A stretch of 17,038 bases of DNA from JAMCXS01 sp964459065 (GTDB taxonomy: Bacteria > Acidobacteriota > Terriglobia > UBA7540): NCBI GenBank assembly GCA_964459065.1, contig CAYWMN010000059.1, forward strand, positions 1-17,038, in the 5' to 3' direction. Shown piece after piece: positions 1 to 5,787 of the stretch. The first letter of the stretch is position 1, and each line of letters opens with the position of its first letter. The notes beneath the pieces were generated by a model, which saw only the letters and a list, made by a program, of their open reading frames with translations, was not told the DNA's origin and ran no database searches. The position numbers and the translations under genes were made by a program.

Positions 1-88
1 CGCTACGCTGCGTGAACCAGTTTCGCGGCTACCAGGGCAGAGGCCGCGGATTTAACAGTCCGCGCTGCCGGGCCGCGCAGCAGCTCTC

Positions 89-126
89 TTGACAAGACAT
101 ACCACAATATGCTAGTATTGTAGTCT
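89..126 (+). promoter_or_regulatory. Sigma70-like promoter with overlapping operator-like dyad
   Basis: TTGACA at 89-94 and TAGTAT at 113-118 are separated by 18 bases. An imperfect inverted repeat, ATACCACAATA (99-109) and TATTGTAGTCT (116-126), matches at 9 of 11 positions around a 6-base centre and covers the -10 box. ACAATA/TATTGT is the perfect core. A dyad over the -10 box is a common repressor layout, and the TACA/TGTA-like ends recall BlaI/MecI-type operators, but that family link is only a guess. No clear gene follows on the plus strand. Confidence 0.45.
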
Positions 127-246
127 TCTCCGGCGACTGGAATTGGCGCCGGGGAGTGAGACTTTGTTGCCGGAGAAAAACGATTTTGGCGTGGGAAACT
201 GCCGGGCAAGAAAAAAAAGAATTCTTTTTTTCGACAAACGAAGCTA

Positions 247-419
247 GGAAGTTGTTGAAAACAAAAGGAAGCAGTCGAAAAAACGGCCAAAACGAACCTA
301 AAACGAAGCTAAAACGAAGCGGGGAAGTTGTTGAAAATACGTCAGGCAAAAAAGAACGAACCGAAAACCTACCGAAAATCCGGCTGGCTAACCTATTGAA
401 AATAAAAGCCTGCCGAAAA
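247..419. repeat. Phased A-tracts with an 11-bp tandem repeat
   Basis: AAAACGAACCT (289-299), AAAACGAAGCT (300-310) and AAAACGAAGCG (311-321) are three adjacent copies of an 11-base unit. A-tracts of four or more begin at 258, 263, 278, 289, 300, 311, 334, 348, 364, 375, 399, 404 and 416, many about one or two helical turns apart. The 15-mer GGAAGTTGTTGAAAA occurs at 247-261 and 323-337. A-tracts in helical phase are known to bend DNA; what the element does here is not known. Confidence 0.6.
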
Positions 420-497
420 CCGGCCGATTGCCGCCCTCAGCGTCGCAAAGCCTGTCTCCCGCCGGATTGCCCGTCTTTCCCCGGGGCCGGCCTGCCG

Positions 498-1727
498 CTA
501 CACCGGCTCTTCGAACATGCGCCGTTCGGGCACGACGACCACGATGCCGGAGTCGGTGACGTGATACTTCTTGCGGTCTTCCTCCGGGTCGAAACCGATG
601 TTCGAGTGCTCGGGGATATCGATGTGGCGGTCGATGATGGCGCGGCGGATGCGCGAATAGCGCCCGATGTTGACATGCGAGAAGATGATGGAACTATCGA
701 TGTCCGTAAAGCTGTTCACGCGCACGTTGGGGGAGATGATCGAGTGGGCCACGCGGCCTCCCGAGATGATCGATCCCGCGGAGACCATGGAGTCCACGGC
801 AACGCCCATGCGGCGGCCTTCCTGCGCAAAGACGAACTTGGCGGGCGGATACTGCCGCTGGTAGGTCCGGATGGGCCAGCTGCTGTCGTAGAGGTTGAAC
901 ACCGGCGAAATGGAGACCAGGTCCATGTTGGCTTCATAGTAGGCGTCGAGCGTCCCGATATCGCGCCAGTACTTGGCTTCTTTGTGGTTCTCGTCGACAA
1001 AGTCGTAGGCGTAGACCTGGCCCTTCTCGATGAGTTTGGGAATGATGTTCTTGCCGAAGTCGTGGCTGGAGTTGGGGTCTTTGGCGTCGGCCAGGCTGGT
1101 TTCAATCAGCAGGTCGCGGTTAAAGCAATAGATTCCCATCGAGGCGTAGCATTTGTCCGGATGGTGGGCGGCTGGCTTGGGCTGGGCGGGCTTTTCCTGC
1201 CAGCCCACGATGCGGTGCTGGGAATCGAGCTCGGCCACGCCGAAGCGGTACGCTTCACTGGTGTCGATTTCGAGGGTTCCCACGGTCACGCCGGCGCCGG
1301 CGTCGATGTGCCGCTGAATCATCTTCTGGTAATTCATCTTGTAGACGTGGTCGCCGGAAAGGATCAGGACATATTTGCAGGGTTCGTTGCCGATGGAATA
1401 GAGATTCTGGAAGATGGCGTCGGCCGTGCCGCGATACCAGTGCTCGCCCACGCGCATCATGGGGGGAAGAACTTGAACGAATTCGTCCAACTCTCCCGCC
1501 AGCATGTTCCAGCCCTCGCGCATGTGCCGGTTGAGCGAAAGCGACTTGTACTGCGTCAGGACGAAGATGCGGCGCAGGTCGGAGTTGAGGCAGTTGGAAA
1601 GCGTGATGTCGATGATGCGGTAGATGCCGCCGAAGGTGACGGCCGGCTTGGCGCGGTCCCGCGTCAAGGGATAGAGGCGCTCGCCCGCGCCTCCTGCCAG
1701 CAAGCATACCAGTGTGTCTCTGACCAC
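498..1727 (-). CDS. glgC: Glucose-1-phosphate adenylyltransferase (ADP-glucose pyrophosphorylase)
   Basis: GlgC makes ADP-glucose and pyrophosphate from ATP and glucose 1-phosphate, the committed step of bacterial glycogen synthesis in the cytoplasm. The 409-residue product has the usual length. The N-terminal nucleotidyltransferase domain begins with LAGGAGERLYPLTRDRAKPA (residues 10-29). The metal-binding Asp lies in SGDHVY (Asp126), the sugar-phosphate Lys in WQEKP (176-180), and YWRDIGTLDAYYEAN (253-267) is typical of the family. A left-handed beta-helix allosteric domain fills roughly residues 300-400. The start is a GTG preceded by a GGAGGGG-like ribosome site about 7 bases upstream; no better ATG is in frame. 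The gene stands alone, divergent from dgt, with no other glycogen gene in the window. An extended -10 promoter lies about 95 bases upstream of the start. Confidence 0.96.
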   Translation of the reverse strand: MVRDTLVCLLAGGAGERLYPLTRDRAKPAVTFGGIYRIIDITLSNCLNSDLRRIFVLTQYKSLSLNRHMREGWNMLAGELDEFVQVLPPMMRVGEHWYRGTADAIFQNLYSIGNEPCKYVLILSGDHVYKMNYQKMIQRHIDAGAGVTVGTLEIDTSEAYRFGVAELDSQHRIVGWQEKPAQPKPAAHHPDKCYASMGIYCFNRDLLIETSLADAKDPNSSHDFGKNIIPKLIEKGQVYAYDFVDENHKEAKYWRDIGTLDAYYEANMDLVSISPVFNLYDSSWPIRTYQRQYPPAKFVFAQEGRRMGVAVDSMVSAGSIISGGRVAHSIISPNVRVNSFTDIDSSIIFSHVNIGRYSRIRRAIIDRHIDIPEHSNIGFDPEEDRKKYHVTDSGIVVVVPERRMFEEPV

Positions 1728-1820
1728 GCGAGCGCCCCTCCGTCAACTGAGATTGGGAACTTTGCCGGGCTCGTCGCCCATACCGGGCCTGAAGGTTTTC
1801 AAGCTCCCTTGATGAACGGG

Positions 1821-1829
1821 ATTATATCA
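1821..1829 (-). promoter_or_regulatory. Extended -10 promoter for glgC
   Basis: On the minus strand TGATATAAT gives a perfect TATAAT (1826 to 1821) with the TG of an extended -10 one base upstream. The -35 region is poor (TTCGGC at 18 bases), as is usual for extended -10 promoters. Transcription would begin near 1814 and leave a leader of about 87 bases before the GTG start. Confidence 0.55.
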
Positions 1830-1966
1830 AAGGAAACCGGCGGCGCCGAAGGCCCTGTTCATTTTGTTTTGCCCGGTGGGCTCGCCTCGGGCCTCGCCGC
1901 TCGAACGGCGGCGGAGAAAGCCGCTATGATATATTCAAAGCATTTCCAGATTGTTTCGGAGCGTGC

Positions 1967-3112
1967 CTGACGCGAAATCAACAACAACCCGCGCTCGCAA
2001 CTTACGCCATGCCCGTCCGCAAGACGCTGGGGCGCCGCTATCCCGAGCCCGCGCACGGTTACCGCAACGAGTATGAGCGCGACCGCGACCGGATTGTCCA
2101 CTCGCGCGCCTTCCGCCGCCTGGAAAACAAGACGCAGGTTTTTACCCGGCGCTATTCCGACCATTTCCGCAACCGCCTGACCCACACGCTCGAAGTGGCG
2201 CAGATCAGCCGCACGGTGGCCAAGGCGCTGGGGCTCAACGCCGATCTGGTGGAGGCCCTGGCGCTGGTCCATGACGTGGGCCATCCCCCTTTCGGCCACA
2301 CGGGCGAGCGGGAGCTCGACCGCCTGATGGAAGCGCACGGGGAACGCTTTGACCACAACCTGCACGCGCTGCGGATCGTCGAGCAGCTGGAGCAGAAGTA
2401 TGTGAATTTTCCCGGCCTGAATCTGACCTTCGAGGTTCGCGAGGGCATCATCAAGCACTCGCGCGATTACGACCCGGCAACGTATCCCTCGCTGGCGGAA
2501 TATCGCCTGGGCGAGCGCCCGCCGCTCGAAGCTCAGCTGATCGACCTGGCCGACGAGATCGCCTACAACTGCGCCGACCTCGACGACGGCTATGAGGCCA
2601 AGCTTCTCACCCTGGAGCAGATTCGGGAGGCGGTCCCGGCTTTTAAGCGATTCCTGCGGCCGGTCGAGCGCAAGTTTGCCGGCGCACCCGAAAAATTGAA
2701 ATTCAATGAGGCTCTCCGGGCGCTGATGGACGCTCTGGTCACCGACTTGATCGAGGCTACCCGGGAGCAACTTGAAAAAATGGAGGTGGGGACGCTCGCT
2801 CAGGTGCGCGCCGCGCCGCGCCGGCTGGTGAGGTTCAGTCCGCGCCTGGGGGCGGAGAACCAGAAGATCAAGGACTTCCTGCAGCAGAACCTTTATGCCC
2901 ACCGGGCGGTCCGCGCCGAGCGCCAGAGGATCGTCAAACGCGTCGAGCAGCTCTTCGACTACTTTATGAAACACCCGCGCAGCCTGTCCGCCTTTTATGT
3001 CGATAAAGCCCGAAACGAACCGCTCTGCCGGGTGGTCTGCGATTACATCGCCGGCATGACCGATAACTACCTTGCCGACCAGCACTGCAAGTTTCTTGGA
3101 GGCACTGCCTGA
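1967..3112 (+). CDS. dgt: dNTP triphosphohydrolase, dGTPase-like HD protein
   Basis: This HD-superfamily enzyme removes triphosphate from dNTPs (dGTP is the classic substrate) and helps balance nucleotide pools. The first ATG is at 2009 and gives 367 residues. Counted from there the metal ligands are His59 (RLTHT), His88-Asp89 (LVHDVGHPPFGHTGE) and Asp179 (LIDLADEIAY). The N-terminal RAFRRLENKTQVF block is typical of the deoxyguanosinetriphosphate triphosphohydrolase-like (type 2) family. I place the start at CTG 1967 because GGAG lies five bases before it, the ATG has no visible ribosome site, and the added residues (LTRNQQQPALATYA) resemble the short N-terminal extension I expect in this family. 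ATG 2009 remains possible. A TATGAT box at 1925-1930 could be the -10. The gene ends 18 bases from the convergent TIM-barrel gene. Confidence 0.93.
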   Translation: MTRNQQQPALATYAMPVRKTLGRRYPEPAHGYRNEYERDRDRIVHSRAFRRLENKTQVFTRRYSDHFRNRLTHTLEVAQISRTVAKALGLNADLVEALALVHDVGHPPFGHTGERELDRLMEAHGERFDHNLHALRIVEQLEQKYVNFPGLNLTFEVREGIIKHSRDYDPATYPSLAEYRLGERPPLEAQLIDLADEIAYNCADLDDGYEAKLLTLEQIREAVPAFKRFLRPVERKFAGAPEKLKFNEALRALMDALVTDLIEATREQLEKMEVGTLAQVRAAPRRLVRFSPRLGAENQKIKDFLQQNLYAHRAVRAERQRIVKRVEQLFDYFMKHPRSLSAFYVDKARNEPLCRVVCDYIAGMTDNYLADQHCKFLGGTA

Positions 3113-3130
3113 ATCGTATTCGCAGGTTGC

Positions 3131-4021
3131 TCAGGTCCGGCAATAGGGCCGGAGCGCCTGGTAGCAGGTTTTTGCCACTCTGAACGGATTGCCCTTTTGA
3201 TACCGGCTACCGAAAAGCTCCGTGCTCAGGTTTCCGGTGTAGCCGATGCGGGTGAGGGCGGCGGTGATCTGATGGAGCGGGATCGCTCCCTGGCCGGGCG
3301 GAACGCGGTCGGAATCGGCCAGGATCTCCCGGGGAATGGAGCCCGGAGCGTCGTGGAAATGCACGTGCTCCACTTCGCCGGGCCGGAGGGCCTGAAGGTC
3401 GTCAAACTTGCTGACGCCCGCGAAGAAGTGAAAGGTGTCGAGGCAAACCCCGGCATTGGGCTGCCCGGCTTCACGAATCAATTGCAGCGATGAGAGGAGT
3501 GATCCGAACAGCGTCGAACGCGCAATAAACTCGAAGGCAATTCGAACCTTGTAGCGTGCGGCAAGCTCGGCGATCTTCACAAAGCGTTCCACCGCCGCCC
3601 GGTAATCATCCTGCGTTGCGGGGTGTCCCACGGCGGAAAAGATCACGTAGCGGGGAACCTCCAACGCTTGAGCCATTTCAAAATTACGTTCGAAATCCGG
3701 GAGGCAGGGTTCGAGGCTTCCATGCTGTTGCCACAGGCAAGCTCCCGAAGCGCAGGCGGAGACGGCGGTAAGGCCGTGCTGCCGCAACAAGGTCCTGACG
3801 CGGGCAGGTTTCAAGCCTTCTTTGCGAATCTTCGAGAACCAAACCTCGATGCGCCTGAACCCTGCGGCCGAATAGGCTTCGCAATCTTTTTCAAAAGAGG
3901 CCTCGAAGGTGGTGGATTCATTCAGGCAGGCGTGGAATCCCCCGGAAACTCCCGGTGTTCCGCGGGCGATGGCCGTGGCTGTGGCCGCGAGCGTTCCGGC
4001 AAGAAAATGGCGGCGTTGCAT
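3131..4021 (-). CDS. Tat-exported sugar phosphate isomerase/epimerase-like TIM-barrel protein
   Basis: The 296-residue product begins with a twin-arginine signal (MQRRHFLAGTLAATATAIA), so it is probably exported folded to the periplasm. The rest matches the xylose-isomerase-like TIM barrel (AP endonuclease 2 family fold): RRIEVWFSKI near residue 56, FEF with Glu164, LDTFHFF with Asp195 and His198, HVHFHD at 219-224, and STELF with Glu268. These are the usual positions of divalent-metal ligands. A longer reading from ATG 4060 overlaps the gene upstream; I chose 4021 because GGGGAGAG lies about five bases before it and the twin-arginine motif then sits at the N-terminus. It is the last gene of a four-gene run with a GMC oxidase and a DUF1080 protein. 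Relatives in such clusters act as 3-keto-glycoside lyases or epimerases; the exact reaction here is inferred. Confidence 0.85.
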   Translation of the reverse strand: MQRRHFLAGTLAATATAIARGTPGVSGGFHACLNESTTFEASFEKDCEAYSAAGFRRIEVWFSKIRKEGLKPARVRTLLRQHGLTAVSACASGACLWQQHGSLEPCLPDFERNFEMAQALEVPRYVIFSAVGHPATQDDYRAAVERFVKIAELAARYKVRIAFEFIARSTLFGSLLSSLQLIREAGQPNAGVCLDTFHFFAGVSKFDDLQALRPGEVEHVHFHDAPGSIPREILADSDRVPPGQGAIPLHQITAALTRIGYTGNLSTELFGSRYQKGNPFRVAKTCYQALRPYCRT

Positions 4022-4046
4022 AAGTTCTCTCCCCAGCCGCGTACGG

Positions 4047-4577
4047 CTAATGTGATCCATCCGAAAGTGCGGACCGGCTGCACCCCGGAAAAGATGGCAA
4101 AAAGGTATTCCCCTGGTAGCGAAGGTCGCGGTGGATTCCGATTGCGGAGGTGTAGTAGCCGTCGACAGTCATCTTCTTGAGCTGACCGAAAAACCGCTCG
4201 AGATCGGTCCGCGGGTTTTCTTCACCCGAGGCCGATTTGGCAAGGGCCGTTGCAAGCGACCCGCGGGCGGCCTCGTCGTGCATCATTTGCAACCCGCTTC
4301 TCCATTGCGCTTTCGTTGCGTCGTTGCTGGTAGCGACCATGAGGTCTGCAAACAGGCTGACTCGGGCGGCATGAGCCCCGGGAGAGTGCTCATCGGCGGG
4401 AATAATCATCTCCATCAGCCGGTCAAGCATTTCAATTTCCTGCCCGGTGAAGAAGCGCAGCCGATAATGGCCCGGCTTCCAGGCGGTCGCCGGCTGGCCG
4501 CTCGCGCGAGCGGCGGTGATTTCCGCCGGAGCCAGCGCCCCAAGCGCCACAATCTTCAATGCCGTGCGGCGTTCCAT
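4047..4577 (-). CDS. Gluconate 2-dehydrogenase subunit 3-like protein (small subunit of GMC dehydrogenase)
   Basis: The 176-residue product belongs to the gluconate 2-dehydrogenase subunit 3 family, the small gamma subunits that partner membrane or periplasmic GMC flavoprotein dehydrogenases. Signature segments are EIEMLDRLMEMIIPAD (residues 47-62) and, near the C-terminus, FFGQLKKMTVDGYYTSAIG, then LRYQGN and FPGC. The N-terminus MERRTALKIVALGALAP followed by an Ala-rich stretch looks like a Tat signal with twin arginines at 3-4. In related dehydrogenases the small subunit carries the only signal peptide and its flavin subunit is carried across with it, which fits the GMC protein encoded upstream. 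AGGGAG lies 8 bases before the ATG. The next gene starts 25 bases downstream and the DUF1080 gene ends 73 bases upstream, so these are probably co-transcribed. Confidence 0.88.
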   Translation of the reverse strand: MERRTALKIVALGALAPAEITAARASGQPATAWKPGHYRLRFFTGQEIEMLDRLMEMIIPADEHSPGAHAARVSLFADLMVATSNDATKAQWRSGLQMMHDEAARGSLATALAKSASGEENPRTDLERFFGQLKKMTVDGYYTSAIGIHRDLRYQGNTFLPSFPGCSRSALSDGSH

Positions 4578-4650
4578 TCTCGATTCTCCCTTTCGCGGAA
4601 TTCACGCGGGCTTGCATCCGCGAAACAACCTTGTCAGTCTTCGCGGTGAT

Positions 4651-5634
4651 TTACTTGGGCCCTGGGGCCGGAGTCAGCACAATGTTTCGAAAAGCCACAC
4701 GGCCTTGCTCGCTGCCTTGCAGATAGATGGGTCCCGGCAGCCCCTCGTGGCTGTCGAGCGCGCCGCCGGTAATCCCCGGGATCTCCCGGTGGTCGAGGAC
4801 GGTTTTCCCGTCCTGCACCACGGTGAGGGTTCGGCCGAGAAGCGTGATGTCATAGGTCTGCCACTTGCCCGAGACGCGCGGCAGTTCCGGCGTAGGAGCT
4901 AGAAAGCCATACACCGCCCCGGTGTGGTGGCTGGGCGGCTCCTGCGCCGAGTCGGTTTCGATCTGGACCTCGTAACGGCCCCGCAGATACACGCCGCTGT
5001 TGGACATGGGCCCGCACTTAAACTCAAGGTGCAGCTTGAAATCCTCAAACTTGGACTTTGAGATCAACTCGGAGCCGTGTCCGCTTTCCACCAGCGTGCC
5101 GTCTTCGACCTTCCAAATCGACCCCCGGCTGGGATTGCGGAACTTCCAGCCGTCAAGATTCCTTCCGTTGAACAACCGGATGGGCTTGCCCCATTTGGGC
5201 GTGCCTTCCCGCTTGAGCGCCGGCGCCCTCTGGCCGGTCCATTGCCAGGTCACACCGTTCGGCTGGCTTGCCGTTCCGACCAGCTGGCCGTCCACCAGTT
5301 TTCCCTTGAAAAAGGTGTCCTCGTTGAAACCTTCTTTTTCCTTGGGTGAGAGGAAAGCGATCTGCTGCTTGCTGATGCCGAATTTGCCCACCTCGGTTGC
5401 ATGCCCCGAGAGTCCCACCATCAGAATCTTCGGCTGGTTCTGCTGATCAGTGACTTGAATCCATGCAGGCAGTTCCTTTTCCGGAGTTTTGATCGTCAGA
5501 TCCCAGCGGCCCACAAACTCTTTAATTGAAGCGGCCACGCTGGACGAACTGCTGTTTGTCTTTTTCGAACAGGCTCCGAGTGCAAGCAGTGCAACCCAGA
5601 CTAACGCCGTCCGCAGCGTTTGTTTTCGTGCCAT
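4651..5634 (-). CDS. DUF1080 (3-keto-disaccharide hydrolase family) lipoprotein
   Basis: The 327-residue product has a lipoprotein signal: hydrophobic residues 7-19, then LGAC with lipid-anchored Cys22, followed by a Ser-rich linker. Residues about 36-140 form a separate beta-rich segment (FVGRWDLTI..., WIQVTDQ) of unknown role. Residues about 150-325 match the DUF1080 / 3-keto-disaccharide hydrolase fold, a concanavalin-like jelly roll: LFNGRNLDGWKF (154-165), IWKVEDGTLV, SNSGVYLRG (211-219), YEVQIE, and the closing VAFRNI. Known members cleave 3-oxidised disaccharides or glucosides. A longer reading from 5703 exists, but GAAGGAG lies six bases before the ATG at 5634 and the signal peptide begins there. 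Next to a GMC dehydrogenase and a TIM-barrel protein, a role in hydrolysing 3-keto-glycosides at the cell envelope is the simplest reading. Confidence 0.87.
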   Translation of the reverse strand: MARKQTLRTALVWVALLALGACSKKTNSSSSSVAASIKEFVGRWDLTIKTPEKELPAWIQVTDQQNQPKILMVGLSGHATEVGKFGISKQQIAFLSPKEKEGFNEDTFFKGKLVDGQLVGTASQPNGVTWQWTGQRAPALKREGTPKWGKPIRLFNGRNLDGWKFRNPSRGSIWKVEDGTLVESGHGSELISKSKFEDFKLHLEFKCGPMSNSGVYLRGRYEVQIETDSAQEPPSHHTGAVYGFLAPTPELPRVSGKWQTYDITLLGRTLTVVQDGKTVLDHREIPGITGGALDSHEGLPGPIYLQGSEQGRVAFRNIVLTPAPGPK

Positions 5635-5753
5635 TTTCATCTCCTTCGCCCCAGCCGGCTCCAATGGACGCCGGTGATTTCTGCTGCGTGACCGTAACGG
5701 CATCCCGCGGCCTCGTCTTCGCTACGATTCGTCAAACCTTGCTCGGTAGTCTC

Positions 5754-5766
5754 TCGGGGTCCCCGA
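5754..5766. other. Dyad in the gap between the GMC and DUF1080 genes
   Basis: TCGGGGTCCCCGA is a perfect 6-base dyad around a single T, lying in the 153-base gap just after the GMC stop codon. It could be a small protein-binding site, or with the flanking bases an mRNA structure between genes. There is no T-run, so it is not a normal terminator. Confidence 0.3.
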
Positions 5767-5787
5767 AAGCAGCATGACGTTCCGATT

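Larger units (their letters stand above)
1..497. other. Gene-poor region downstream of glgC
   Basis: No convincing gene is seen in these 497 bases. The plus strand has a promoter-like sequence with a dyad at 89-126. A perfect A7-GAATTC-T7 palindrome lies at 212-231. From about 258 to 419 there are many short A-tracts, including three tandem copies of an 11-base unit at 289-321, and a 15-base direct repeat at 247-261 and 323-337. An open plus-strand frame begins with GTG at 156, but it is lysine-rich low-complexity sequence and then runs antisense through all of glgC, so I do not call it. On the glgC side a small GCCG/CGGC stem followed by a T-rich stretch (about 400-420, minus strand) could end the glgC transcript, but it is weak. 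Confidence 0.6.

Noticed and set aside
212..231. A7-GAATTC-T7 palindrome as a terminator
   Set aside because: It has no loop and no GC stem, so it cannot act as a normal rho-independent terminator.
156..1970. 604-codon plus-strand open frame
   Set aside because: It runs antisense through the whole of glgC, whose motifs are complete. Its first part is lysine-rich low-complexity sequence and the rest resembles no protein.
1859..3085. 408-codon minus-strand open frame
   Set aside because: It is antisense to the dgt-like gene, which has all HD-family metal ligands; long antisense frames are common at this GC content.
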